NCBI GenBank assembly: GCA_028715055.1
Contig: JAQTLE010000003.1
Span: 323,462 to 374,213, forward strand
Source of the DNA: Sulfurovaceae bacterium
GTDB lineage: Bacteria > Campylobacterota > Campylobacteria > Campylobacterales > Sulfurovaceae
Reading direction: 5' to 3'
DNA length: 50,752 nucleotides
Under the pieces are notes generated by a model. The model was not told the DNA's origin. It saw only the letters and a program-made list of their open reading frames with translations, and made no database searches. Made by a program: the position numbers and the translations under genes. This document shows, piece after piece, positions 9,358 through 17,327 of this stretch (position 1 is the first letter of the stretch; every line of letters starts with the position of its first letter).

Positions 9358-10359
9358 TTACACTGCTATTTGCATCGTAGAGCAATGCAGGCTTCCGCCT
9401 TGCTCTATTAGACGAAGACAATTTATAGGTATGATCTCTCTTTCGGGGAAAAGTGCTTTGAATGTTTCTCCGGCTGCTTTGTCCATAGGGTCATTGTAAG
9501 TCGGATAGAGTAGGGCATGATTAGTGATGAGGAAATTGGCATAGGTCGCGGGGAGTCTTTTGCCATCCTCGTCAAAGATAGCTGATGTCATCGGCAGCTC
9601 GACAAGATCATAAGGCTTGTTGTCAATAGTACGGAATTCACGTAATTGCGCTTCCATAAGAGATAATGCCTCATAATGCTCATCGCTTTTGTCATCACAT
9701 TTTACATAAGTTATTGTCGTAGGGTTGACAAATCTAGCCAATGTATCAATATGGCTATCGGTGTCATCACCTGCCAAATAACCATGATCCAGCCACAAAA
9801 ACCGCGTTGCTCCTAGATATTTTTTTAATTTTTCTTCAACTTCAGATTTGCTAAGACCGCCGTTTCTATTTGGATTACATAGGCACTCACTAGTTGTTAG
9901 CATCGTTCCATTTCCATCGCTCTCCAATGAGCCACCTTCTAATACTAGATCAATAGTTTCAAATGGAGTTGTTCCGAAATATCCTTTTTGGTGTAAAGCT
10001 TTATTGACATCATTGTCAAGATGTGCATCAAATTTACCACCCCATCCGTCAAATGTAAAATCAAGGAATTTGGTCTCACCGTCTTCTTCTGTGCTGATAA
10101 CGCCGTAATCTCTAGTCCATGTATCATTGGTAGGAAGCTCTATAAATGTCATATTTGCCGTATTGCAAAATAGACTTGATATTGACTCTTTGTTGTCACA
10201 TACGATGTAAACCGGTTCTTTATAAGCAATGGCTTGAGCGATGCGTACAAATACACTTAGAGCTGAATTTAGATCGTCACTCCAGTCACTTTTTTCATGA
10301 GGAAAAGAAAGCAAGACCGCTCTTTGTTTTTCCCATTCAGCCGGCATGCGTTTATTCAT
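9358..10359 (-). CDS. aguA: Agmatine deiminase
   Basis: Converts agmatine to N-carbamoylputrescine and ammonia, the substrate for the AguB product at 7275-8147. The 333-residue protein is a guanidino-modifying pentein: MPAEWEKQRAVLLSFPHE at the N-terminus, ELPTNDTWTRDYG, LVLEGGSLESDGNG, the YLAGDDTDSHIDTLARF histidine motif, and the catalytic cysteine in EQGGSLHCSTMQ near the C-terminus. ATG 10359 has GGAGATAAA ahead. It diverges from alr with only 43 bases between the two start codons. Confidence 0.95.
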   Translation of the reverse strand: MNKRMPAEWEKQRAVLLSFPHEKSDWSDDLNSALSVFVRIAQAIAYKEPVYIVCDNKESISSLFCNTANMTFIELPTNDTWTRDYGVISTEEDGETKFLDFTFDGWGGKFDAHLDNDVNKALHQKGYFGTTPFETIDLVLEGGSLESDGNGTMLTTSECLCNPNRNGGLSKSEVEEKLKKYLGATRFLWLDHGYLAGDDTDSHIDTLARFVNPTTITYVKCDDKSDEHYEALSLMEAQLREFRTIDNKPYDLVELPMTSAIFDEDGKRLPATYANFLITNHALLYPTYNDPMDKAAGETFKALFPEREIIPINCLRLIEQGGSLHCSTMQIAV

Positions 10360-10391
10360 ATTTTATCTCCAATGTTTTATATACAAAAGTG

Positions 10392-10397
10392 TATAAT
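10392..10397 (+). promoter_or_regulatory. -10 box (TATAAT) directly in front of alr
   Basis: TATAAT ends 5 bases before the alr ATG at 10403. Transcription would be expected to start within a few bases of the ATG, so the message may have no leader. No Shine-Dalgarno sequence is seen before the ATG. Confidence 0.45.
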
Positions 10398-10402
10398 TGC
10401 TT

Positions 10403-11413
10403 ATGGCATATATAACACTCAGTCGTTCAAATTTTTATCATAATCTTAGCCAAATTGCACTGAAAACCGGCTCTTTGGACAAGATAGCTATCGTACTTAA
10501 AGACAATGCATACGGGCATGGAGCAATTCCAATGGCACAAATGGCTAGCGAATTTGGGATTCGCAAGGCAGTAGTACGCAATTATAAAGAAGCTATAGAG
10601 ATAGAACAATATTTTGATGATATCATCATACTTGGAGGAGAAATAGATCCTAAGCCAAACTTCTCTTTTACTATTAATTCCCTCGAAGCTCTCAAAGCGG
10701 TCCCATTTGATATCAGAATAGAACTTAAAGTCGATACAGGAATGCACCGAAATGGCATTATGCTAGATGAACTGGATGCTGCAATTGACATTATCAAAAA
10801 AAGAGAGTTAAAGTTAACTGGGGTCATGAGCCATTTTGCTAGTGCAGATGAGCTTGGAAGCGAATACTTCTATCAATACCAAAATTTCAAATATGCTAAA
10901 AATAAGATATTGAGCCAAGGTTTTGAAGGTGTGAGATTTCATATACATAATTCCGGCGGCATCTTACGATGCGGAGAGTTTGAAGAAGATCTAGTGCGCC
11001 TAGGGATCGGAGCTTATGGGTATAGCCATATGCCGCAATCTTTTGGCGATATGAATCTAAAACCCGTAATGAGTTTGTATGCCAAACGCGTATCCACTAG
11101 AATCCTGCGCAAAGGTGATAGAGTAGGGTATGGCGGAGAGTATATAGCACCTAGAGAGATGACAGTATCCACTTATGATATCGGTTATGGGGATGGCTGG
11201 AGACGCGGAAGTGCATTTGATCCATATATCACGCATGATAGCGGACCGATACTCGGTAAAGTGTCTATGGATCTTGTTTCACTTGAGGGTGATAAAGATG
11301 AGGTGTGCATCATGAGTGATGCCCTCAAAGCTTCTAAGCATTACCATACTATTAGCTATGAGATCACTTGTGCATTGCATCCTGGCATAGAGAGAATAGT
11401 TGTAGATTCTTAA
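10403..11413 (+). CDS. alr: Alanine racemase
   Basis: PLP enzyme making D-alanine for peptidoglycan. The PLP lysine is in IAIVLKDNAYGHGA near residue 34, followed by RIELKVDTGMHRNG, the RLGIGAYGYS segment and the second catalytic tyrosine region RVGYGGEYIAPREM, then GYGDGW and GKVSMDLVS. At 336 residues it is slightly shorter than the usual 355-370. The ATG at 10403 fits the family N-terminus (MAYITLSRSNFYHN); a TTG at 10397 in the same frame overlaps the -10 box. Followed at once by repeat copy B. Confidence 0.94.
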   Translation: MAYITLSRSNFYHNLSQIALKTGSLDKIAIVLKDNAYGHGAIPMAQMASEFGIRKAVVRNYKEAIEIEQYFDDIIILGGEIDPKPNFSFTINSLEALKAVPFDIRIELKVDTGMHRNGIMLDELDAAIDIIKKRELKLTGVMSHFASADELGSEYFYQYQNFKYAKNKILSQGFEGVRFHIHNSGGILRCGEFEEDLVRLGIGAYGYSHMPQSFGDMNLKPVMSLYAKRVSTRILRKGDRVGYGGEYIAPREMTVSTYDIGYGDGWRRGSAFDPYITHDSGPILGKVSMDLVSLEGDKDEVCIMSDALKASKHYHTISYEITCALHPGIERIVVDS

Positions 11414-11431
11414 TTTAGATTCTCGTCTTAG

Positions 11432-11544
11432 CTACTTTTTTATAAAAGTAGCACAAAAATCGTCACCGCTCACGAACCGCGACGCATAATCTCTGCGAAG
11501 CTTCTCGATATTATGCTGCTTTTCGAGCGTTCGGGTGACATTAT
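11432..11544 (-). repeat. Structured intergenic repeat, copy B (inverted partner at 7099-7211)
   Basis: The reverse complement matches copy A in both arms, with a few mismatches, but has a different core (here ATAAT..ATTAT with an inner GAAGCTTC palindrome). On the + strand it begins with the hairpin CTACTTTT-TTAT-AAAAGTAG, 18 bases after the alr stop, where it could end transcription. With copy A it brackets aguB, two secreted-protein genes, aguA and alr. Confidence 0.8.
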
Positions 11545-11563
11545 TTTTATAATAAATATGTGG

Positions 11564-11583
11564 ATTCCTGCTTTCGCAGGAAT
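11564..11583. repeat. Small palindrome (ATTCCTGC-TTTC-GCAGGAAT, then GACA)
   Basis: A perfect 8-bp stem with a 4-base loop. It resembles the dispersed ATTCCnnn..nnnGGAATGACA palindromes known in many bacterial genomes. It lies in the 338-base gap between alr and ssrA, which otherwise holds repeat copy B and the ssrA promoter. Confidence 0.6.
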
Positions 11584-11680
11584 GACAGGAAATATTGTAT
11601 TATTCAGATGGGACTGCCACAACTTCCCCAAAGTCCAGCAATGACACCCATACTCTTAGCTTATGTACCCCACCCCCAAC

Positions 11681-11709
11681 TTGACAAGCGGTCACAAAAG
11701 TGTTACAAT
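11681..11709 (+). promoter_or_regulatory. Sigma-70 promoter of ssrA
   Basis: TTGACA at 11681-11686 and TACAAT at 11704-11709 with exactly 17 bases between. This is the best consensus promoter seen in the window. Transcription would begin about 36 bases before the mature tmRNA 5' end, as expected for a precursor trimmed by RNase P. Confidence 0.85.
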
Positions 11710-11751
11710 CCCACTCATGTTTCCAAGACAACTTGGTTTCATCTCTTTTAT

Positions 11752-12117
11752 GGGGGTGACTGGTTTCGACTGGAGCAGTATGGATTATGTGCATGTCGGA
11801 CTGGGCAATTCCGTTACGCGGCCCAAATTGCTTAAACGCAAACAATACAAATTATCGTCCTGCTTACGCTGTAGCGTAAGTTTAACTTAACTTAGGACTG
11901 CCTTGCTACCGAGTGTCCTCATAGGTAGATTATAAGGTATCACATTATGATGACTTTTTCTTTGACTCGCCAAACCCAGAGAAGAACTTTTGGCTGGTCT
12001 TGTGTAGTTTTGGGTGTTGTACCAAGCAAGATAAGAACCAAACAACATTATCTAAGCATGTAGAGTCATAGTTTTAGCTGTTTTAGGACTGGGGTTCGAT
12101 CCCCCACACCTCCACCA
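11752..12117 (+). ncRNA. ssrA: Transfer-messenger RNA (tmRNA)
   Basis: Rescues stalled ribosomes. The 5' end GGGGGUG pairs over 7 bp with CACCUCC near the 3' end, which is followed by A and an encoded CCA (12115-12117). The T-arm (GGGGTTCGATCCCCC) and the 5' GACTGGTTTCGACTGG block are intact. The tag frame runs from GCA at 11838 to TAA at 11877-11879 and encodes ANNTNYRPAYAVA, resembling other Campylobacterota tags (for example the PAYAKAA ends). The total length of 366 nt is normal for a one-piece tmRNA. Confidence 0.97.
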
Positions 12118-12140
12118 ATATATAATCTAACAATTTCTAA

Positions 12141-12195
12141 TAAATATAATTTAAGCCTCTGAAATACGAGGTTAATATTCTCTGGTACTATTTTT
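12141..12195 (+). repeat. Direct repeat, copy C (partner at 12965-13017)
   Basis: About 53 bases alignable to 12965-13017 in the same orientation, including AAGCCTC..GAGGTT(A/T)ATATT and a following CTnnnACTA-like segment. Each copy contains a short CCTC..GAGG stem-loop. The two copies lie on either side of the orphan gene 12417-12923. The rest of the 299-base gap after ssrA shows no gene. Confidence 0.6.
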
Positions 12196-12416
12196 TAATC
12201 CAACAAAAGCTTTGAAAATGTAACGTTTAAATGGATATTTTTAATAGAATTAAACATGATATATCTAATAATACCTAGAGAGATGCTATCTGATGTTATG
12301 CAAAAGGAAGCAAAGTTAAAAAAGTATATACTCACAAAATAGATTATATAAAACAAATGTGAGCACTTTTAGAATAGCGAGAATAATTTTTAGATAAAAC
12401 AAAAAAGGATCTAAAT

Positions 12417-12923
12417 ATGATTAAAATAATTATAGGGATCGTCATAATAAGTATTAATTTATATAGTGAAAATAATTGGGCACAAGAAGGAATAAATGAA
12501 GGTTTTAGACAAACAGCAAGATATATAACTGGAACAAAAAATGATGTAGATAAATGTTGGGAAAAATACTGGAGTTATGAATATAAAAGCAGTAGTTATT
12601 ATCATAAAATAAATAATGAAAATACTCAAATGAAAAAAGTATTAGAGGCAAATCATATAAATTACATAGTAATACTAAATACATTAAAAACGGCATATAT
12701 AAATGAAAACAAAGAACCTATAAAATATCAAAAAGAAAAAAGCACAAATAGCAAGATAGAAAACTGTAACAATCAATATGAAAACTTATACAACAGAAGA
12801 AACAATGAAATTATTAAACTAGAAAAAGAAAATAAAGAATTAAAAAGATTAATAACAACAAACAATCTGGGAATAGATGAAGAACCAAAACAAAAAAAGA
12901 AAATAAAAATTGAAATGAAATAA
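12417..12923 (+). CDS. Orphan secreted/anchored protein, very AT-rich, coiled coil
   Basis: A 168-residue protein, no family recognised. The N-terminus (MIKIIIGIVIISINLYSENN) is hydrophobic and may be a signal peptide or anchor. The rest is rich in N, K, E, Y and I, with a probable coiled coil around residues 120-150 (IKLEKENKELKRLI) and a lysine-rich tail. The DNA is far more AT-rich than the backbone: 12841-12900 has 15 G or C in 60 bases. AAAAAGGATC precedes the ATG. The composition and flanking direct repeats suggest recent acquisition. Confidence 0.65.
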   Translation: MIKIIIGIVIISINLYSENNWAQEGINEGFRQTARYITGTKNDVDKCWEKYWSYEYKSSSYYHKINNENTQMKKVLEANHINYIVILNTLKTAYINENKEPIKYQKEKSTNSKIENCNNQYENLYNRRNNEIIKLEKENKELKRLITTNNLGIDEEPKQKKKIKIEMK

Positions 12924-12964
12924 AAAATTTACTTGTTATTTTTAGAAGATTATCTACTATCCAA

Positions 12965-13017
12965 AAAATATTATTTGAGCCTCAAATATGAGGTTTATAT
13001 TTCCAGAACTACTTTTC
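12965..13017 (+). repeat. Direct repeat, copy D (partner at 12141-12195)
   Basis: Second copy of the ~53-base repeat, with stem CCTC-AAATAT-GAGG and the same flanks (TTATTTGAG before, TTTATATTTCCAGAACTAC after). It follows the orphan gene and is immediately followed by the hairpin at 13021-13043. Confidence 0.6.
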
Positions 13018-13020
13018 ATC

Positions 13021-13043
13021 GTTCCCATCGTCCCAATGGGAAC
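13021..13043. repeat. Palindrome GTTCCCAT..ATGGGAAC
   Basis: An 8-bp perfect stem with a 7-base loop in the gap between the orphan gene and the next gene. A related palindrome (CGTTCC..GGAACG) is at 13144-13165. They could be terminators or members of a dispersed family; no U-tract follows. Confidence 0.5.
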
Positions 13044-13143
13044 GCAGATATAAAACATCATAAAATCTTGTCTGCATAATCCTCATTTATGGGCATAGAA
13101 TGAAACTGTCTAAAATTAGTTATAATTATTAAAAATAAGTATA

Positions 13144-13165
13144 CGTTCCCATCATGATAGGAACG
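13144..13165. repeat. Palindrome CGTTCC..GGAACG before gene at 13194
   Basis: A 6-bp stem with an inner TCATGA palindrome, 28 bases before the start of the next gene. It shares the CGTTCCCAT sequence with 13020-13028. An operator or a dispersed repeat are both possible. Confidence 0.4.
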
Positions 13166-13193
13166 AGATTACAACTATAGGATGGAGGATTTT

Positions 13194-13508
13194 ATGTCAA
13201 CAACGATCAAAGCAAGCCTCAAGCGGCTAAACGATAATCAGGTTGAGTGGGAAGTTTATGGTACAACGGATTTGGAGCAACTCCATGTGTTTATGAGTGT
13301 ACAAACTGATCTATACCCGCATCAAGTTGATTCTCATAGCTCTTATCAAAATGAGTATACCGGAAGAGGAATAATTGAAGTGCCTGGCAATATTAGGATT
13401 CCGTGGCACGCAAAAGCTATTGGATACCCTGGGGACCAAATGGCAACATTGAATGAAATTTTAGAAACAGGTGAGATTTTTTCTAGTGGATCAGAAACAG
13501 TAAAATAA
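13194..13508 (+). CDS. Conserved-looking small protein of unknown function, 104 aa
   Basis: No family recognised. A soluble protein (MSTTIKASLKRLNDNQVEWE...) with no signal peptide or cysteines. It shows alternating hydrophobic residues (IKASLKRL, VEWEVYG, RGIIEVPGNIRIPW) suggestive of a beta-rich domain. The ATG at 13194 has a GGAGGAT ribosome site at 13184-13190; an ATG at 13182 overlaps that site and is unlikely. It sits alone between hairpin repeats and the NlpC gene. Confidence 0.65.
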   Translation: MSTTIKASLKRLNDNQVEWEVYGTTDLEQLHVFMSVQTDLYPHQVDSHSSYQNEYTGRGIIEVPGNIRIPWHAKAIGYPGDQMATLNEILETGEIFSSGSETVK

Positions 13509-13660
13509 ATTTTGTTGATGTAGTGAAAAATAAGTATAAATTTATTCATTCCTTTCCGAAGAGACCATTGAAACGAGGGAAAGAGATACCTATAAATAAA
13601 GATAATGCCAAAATGGACATTTTTTTGATAGAATCAAACTATAACTTTTAGGATGAGCAT

Positions 13661-14197
13661 ATGAGATCAAACAAATCTATTAAAATTTTTATCCTTATGC
13701 TTCTGACTTGTTTTGTAAACGCTGAAACAACTATTGAGTCAAACGAACTTAATGAGCAAAATGATCTGTCTTATCAGCCTAAAGAGAACAATGCAACGGA
13801 CAATATGAGTAAAGTTGACAAACTGATCTTGCTTGCAAAAAGTAAACTGGGCAGTAGCTATGAACCTACAAAAGCAGGACCGGATCATTTTGATTGTTCC
13901 GGATTTGTGTATTACATCTTCACAACTATCGGTATTTCTATTCCCCGCACGTCAATAGATCAGTCTGAAAGCGGTAAAAAGCTCTCTAGAGAGGAGTTGG
14001 AAAAAGGAGATATACTCTTTTTTGACACTTATGAGAGAAACCATGTCAATCATAGCGGGGTCTATCTAGGAGATGGGAAGTTTATCCACGCAAGTTCCGG
14101 TAAAGCCTACGGAGTCATAATCTCTGATCTGGATAAAGGATTTTATTTGGATAAATTTCGCTGGGGTATACGAAAAATAGAGGATGAGTCAAAGTAA
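13661..14197 (+). CDS. NlpC/P60 family cell-wall endopeptidase
   Basis: A 178-residue exported cysteine peptidase predicted to cut peptide stems of peptidoglycan. An N-terminal signal peptide (IKIFILMLLTCFVNAE) is followed by a linker and the NlpC/P60 domain from about residue 52. The catalytic Cys is in DHFDCSGFVYYIF, the His in NHVNHSGVYLGDG, and the third polar residue (His) in FIHASSGK. The start is ATG 13661 with TAGGATGAG ahead. No bacteriocin or phage genes are nearby. Confidence 0.88.
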   Translation: MRSNKSIKIFILMLLTCFVNAETTIESNELNEQNDLSYQPKENNATDNMSKVDKLILLAKSKLGSSYEPTKAGPDHFDCSGFVYYIFTTIGISIPRTSIDQSESGKKLSREELEKGDILFFDTYERNHVNHSGVYLGDGKFIHASSGKAYGVIISDLDKGFYLDKFRWGIRKIEDESK

Positions 14198-14285
14198 TCC
14201 ATCCTGAGGAACGAGGAAAATTGAATTCTTTTTTCTCAACCCTTGTATTTCATTTCTGAGTTTGAAAAACAGTTCCGTTTTGAGA

Positions 14286-14612
14286 CTAAAAAGTCTCGAT
14301 ATCAACCAATTCAACCATAGAACAATCTTTTTTGAATAACTTTTTAGCCGTAGCATCTTCTTCTGCTAAAACCAAAACATCTGCATAATCATCTTTACGC
14401 ACTTCAAATGTTTGAATATCTTTTTTTGTAACTAATTCAATGGTCGTATTACTCTTATCAAAATTAATATCAATATTTCTATGCCCTTTGGCAAATTCAT
14501 TTTTGATGAGCCTTAGTACATTTTCATTTTTTAATAAGTCTTCCATAGTTATAGAACTATAGAAGTCTCCATCACATAACACTTTGTATGATATCAAAAT
14601 CCCACCATCCAT
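14286..14612 (-). CDS. Small protein of unknown function, 108 aa
   Basis: No family recognised. A soluble, acidic protein beginning MDGGILISYKVLCDGDFYSS, with alternating strands and helices and no membrane segment. An AAGGAGAGATAA ribosome site precedes the ATG. The stop codon lies inside a GAGACT-TTTT-AGTCTC stem-loop (14281-14296) that may end transcription. The 296 bases upstream, to the TonB receptor gene, hold no convincing gene. Confidence 0.6.
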   Translation of the reverse strand: MDGGILISYKVLCDGDFYSSITMEDLLKNENVLRLIKNEFAKGHRNIDINFDKSNTTIELVTKKDIQTFEVRKDDYADVLVLAEEDATAKKLFKKDCSMVELVDIETF

Positions 14613-14871
14613 TTATCTCTCCTTATTTGAACTAACATAGCCCTTAGCCAACTCGGGCAATAGCGCAATAGGAGATGATATTAATGCTCTATATTTCATT
14701 TTTTCTTAATTATCCCCTATCTGGCTTGATTAAGCTCCAATATTTTAGCGATGATATGTTGAGAATAGCCTTGTTGACAATCAAAGTTGTCGTTTTTCAC
14801 CCAGCACTATATTTAATAATCGAAGAAAATAATTTTTTTTCCAGAGAACGAGGAAATAGGAGAATAATAGC

Positions 14872-14899
14872 AGTTTGCTTCCTTTAAGAGAAGCAAACT
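14872..14899 (-). terminator. Stem-loop downstream of the TonB-dependent receptor gene
   Basis: AGTTTGCTTC and GAAGCAAACT form a perfect 10-bp stem with an 8-base loop, 9 bases after the receptor stop. No long U-tract follows, so it may be a terminator helper or an mRNA stabiliser. Confidence 0.55.
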
Positions 14900-14908
14900 A
14901 AAGAATAT

Positions 14909-17011
14909 TTAGAATTTGAAGTTTAAAGCGACATTAAAGGATCTACCCTTGCCGGCAAGAGCAGTATAAGTATTTGCCGAATAATCTACAACATCAATTC
15001 CACCAAGTGGTAACACATATGCATTATCAAATAGATTTGTCACCGCAAGATCAATGCTTGTATTTTTGCTGATCTTATAGTTGGTTCTAAGATCTACAAG
15101 CATATATCCTGATGTTGTCGGTTCTTTTCTGTCAGCATCTATTTTATCTTTTTTGCCTACAGCTACTAGATCGATGCCGTTCGTCCAGTTGCCTATAGAT
15201 TGTTCCAAATAGATATTCGCATTCAAAGGCATGATATGATAAAGGTCACCCCCGTCTTCTCTATAGCCTTTTGTATATGTAATCGTTCCGCTTAGTGTCC
15301 CAAGACCGAAGCTATCATTATTCCATAATACCGCATCAGCACTTACATCTACACCATAAAGCGTTGCATCATGATTGGCAAATTGAAGATAATTAATACC
15401 GCCTGAAGTTCCTATTATGTCCGCGTCAATAAAATCTTTTACTTTCGTATAGTACGGCGTGACTTTCACATTCCAAGAGCCATCTCTATCTCCATGCCAA
15501 GTACCTGTCAGGCTTATGGTATCGGCGGTTTCTGGTTTCAGGTTGATATTTCCAACATAACCGTTACCATCACCAAACCAGTTGACCATACGCATATCCA
15601 TCATCATCGGCATTGTAAGTGTGCCGCCATTCATCGCGGTATTGAGTCCTGCCCATGTATATCTTTCATAGATGTTTGGCGATCTTGTTTTGTGTGCAAA
15701 TCCGATCTCGTAGTCATTAGACGGACTGTATTCATATGTTAGCATCGCAGTCACATCAATATTATGATCTGTCTTTTTATGATCAAGTGCATTGAAGATA
15801 GCCGCATCTATAGGATCGTTAATTGTTGAATTATATCCTACAACATCACCGGTATCCATTTTGACAATATCCGTGCGAATACCTACATTTGAACTAAGTT
15901 TCTCACTCCAGCTTGAAGTAGCTTCAGCAAAAAGTCCTAGTCTGTCTCTTTTCCCATCATTGATATTCCAAAAGGTATTCGGATACATTCCGGGTTTTTT
16001 ATTAATCTCGTCAGGTGGCCACCAGTCATTAAGTCTGTAGTTGTCATAGTCACTTCCGATCTTGATCGTGTGTATCTCTGAAAGCGGGATAGTTGCAGCA
16101 ATATTGTAGCCTGACTCTTTGGCTTCGGTATTCATCGGCATATTGCCGATTCTTTCAGAGAGAATTTTATTCATATAGTGTGTGGTTTTTTGGTGAAATG
16201 CATTTGCTTCTATTTTTGCAGAACCGATTTTGCCTTCATAACTTAGATTTTCGCTTGTTGCTTTGTTGTCAAGCATATCCATATATTCGTTTACAAAACC
16301 TTCATACGGAACTTCCTGGTGTCCAACACGAAGCGCAACAGTATCGTCTTCATTGATCTTGTATGCAAGTATTGCAGATTGGTCAATTCGCTTAAATAGT
16401 GTTGATTTGACTTTGTTGCCGTTGCCATCTTTGTAATCATCGGCTTTTTCAGACATGCCGGCATAGCTAAAGCTTAGCTTGTCGTTTGCAACGTCTATCG
16501 CAGAAGAGATACCACTATTATGTCCGTTGCTTTTACGATAAGATGAAGCCTCAAAACTTTGGAATGCGATTTTGTCATCTTTAGCAAATTTAGGCTTTTT
16601 GGTTTTGACTATGATCGATCCCCCGATACTATCTCCGCCTTCGCTAACCGGCGTGATACCAGCGACTGCTTTTATCTTTGCTACTTTAGATGGATCGACA
16701 TATGATAGAGCCGGATTCATATGGTTTGGACAAGCGGATGTGATCTGCATGCCGTCTATGCTGGTTTTGATTCTGTCATCAGCCATGCCATGGATTGCAG
16801 GAAGTGCCGAAATACCGCCACCGGTATTCATGCTGACACCGGCTGTTTTTCCAAGCAGCATAGCCGTATCGCTTGGCAGAGATGCTTTATTTTGCGTAGT
16901 ATTTGTATCGGCTTTGGCTTCTACGGCCACTTCGCCTAATTCAATGGTTGCCGCATTCGCTGTTACTATAAACGAAGCGGCAACAATTGACATTATTATT
17001 TTTTGCCCCAT
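14909..17011 (-). CDS. TonB-dependent outer-membrane receptor, OprC/NosA-like (probable copper)
   Basis: A 700-residue outer-membrane receptor with a signal peptide (cleavage near TANA-ATIELG), a plug domain and a 22-strand-type barrel ending in FNVALNFKF with a terminal aromatic residue. The plug contains DGMQITSACPNHMNPALSYV. The CxxxM arrangement (C-P-N-H-M) and the following MNPALSYV match the copper-binding plug of OprC/NosA receptors. A methionine cluster (MPMMMDMRM) lies in a barrel loop. This points to copper uptake, though haem, siderophore or molybdate-linked roles are not excluded. It sits between the accessory region and nifK, on the same strand as nifHDK. Confidence 0.85.
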   Translation of the reverse strand: MGQKIIMSIVAASFIVTANAATIELGEVAVEAKADTNTTQNKASLPSDTAMLLGKTAGVSMNTGGGISALPAIHGMADDRIKTSIDGMQITSACPNHMNPALSYVDPSKVAKIKAVAGITPVSEGGDSIGGSIIVKTKKPKFAKDDKIAFQSFEASSYRKSNGHNSGISSAIDVANDKLSFSYAGMSEKADDYKDGNGNKVKSTLFKRIDQSAILAYKINEDDTVALRVGHQEVPYEGFVNEYMDMLDNKATSENLSYEGKIGSAKIEANAFHQKTTHYMNKILSERIGNMPMNTEAKESGYNIAATIPLSEIHTIKIGSDYDNYRLNDWWPPDEINKKPGMYPNTFWNINDGKRDRLGLFAEATSSWSEKLSSNVGIRTDIVKMDTGDVVGYNSTINDPIDAAIFNALDHKKTDHNIDVTAMLTYEYSPSNDYEIGFAHKTRSPNIYERYTWAGLNTAMNGGTLTMPMMMDMRMVNWFGDGNGYVGNINLKPETADTISLTGTWHGDRDGSWNVKVTPYYTKVKDFIDADIIGTSGGINYLQFANHDATLYGVDVSADAVLWNNDSFGLGTLSGTITYTKGYREDGGDLYHIMPLNANIYLEQSIGNWTNGIDLVAVGKKDKIDADRKEPTTSGYMLVDLRTNYKISKNTSIDLAVTNLFDNAYVLPLGGIDVVDYSANTYTALAGKGRSFNVALNFKF

Positions 17012-17058
17012 AAATTCTTCCCCTTTGTAAAAATAAACCTTGAATTCTACAAAAAAAT

Positions 17059-17084
17059 TGTTAAGTGAATGTTAAATTTGTTAG
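17059..17084. promoter_or_regulatory. Direct repeats TGTTAA, possible response-regulator site
   Basis: TGTTAA at 17059 and 17070, exactly 11 bases apart, and TGTTAG at 17079. Direct repeats with an 11-base period are the usual target of OmpR/PhoB-type regulators. The site lies 48 bases upstream of the receptor start, so it could be a metal-responsive operator (inference). Confidence 0.35.
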
Positions 17085-17303
17085 GATTATTTAGGCAACA
17101 TGGGTAGAATATAGATAAGAAATTTTCAATAGAACATAAAAACAAATGGCTTTGATCCGCTTGTAAAATCATCAATTTTCTTTTTACATTTTTTATAAAG
17201 TGGAGCAAAATTGTCATTCAAACAAATTACTAAAGCTTGTTCATGCATTACCGTAATAAGCCTTGCTTTTTAGTGCTGAAGTGACATATTTTATATATTC
17301 GCA

Positions 17304-17319
17304 AAAGGCGTAAGCCTTT
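17304..17319 (-). terminator. Stem-loop after nifK
   Basis: AAAGGC-GTAA-GCCTTT just downstream of the nifK stop. On the minus strand the second arm runs into TTTT. Placed as a terminator of the nifH-nifK operon. Confidence 0.55.
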
Positions 17320-17327
17320 CACAAAAT

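Larger units (their letters stand above)
17012..17327. other. Intergenic region between nifK and the TonB receptor
   Basis: 316 bases with no gene seen on either strand. It holds the receptor leader with a GGGGAAG ribosome site, the direct repeat at 17059-17084, and the nifK stem-loop at 17304-17319. No GG-N10-GC sigma-54 site was found here, so the receptor does not appear to be in the RpoN regulon. Confidence 0.6.

Noticed and set aside
13021-13165. CRISPR array from the repeated GTTCCCAT palindromes
   Set aside because: Only two unequal copies, no regular spacer, no cas genes.
11752-14300. ssrA-borne genomic island with integrase
   Set aside because: No integrase and no second copy of the ssrA 3' end were found; only small AT-rich genes and repeats.
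14675-14887. A 70-residue frame on the + strand starting near GGAG
   Set aside because: Its end lies inside the receptor stem-loop, the sequence has no family look and no promoter; treated as chance or a decayed remnant.
16572-17030. 152-residue frame opposite the TonB receptor
   Set aside because: Lies fully in the complement of a well-supported receptor gene and encodes a Ser/Ala/Ile-rich mirror sequence with no ribosome site.
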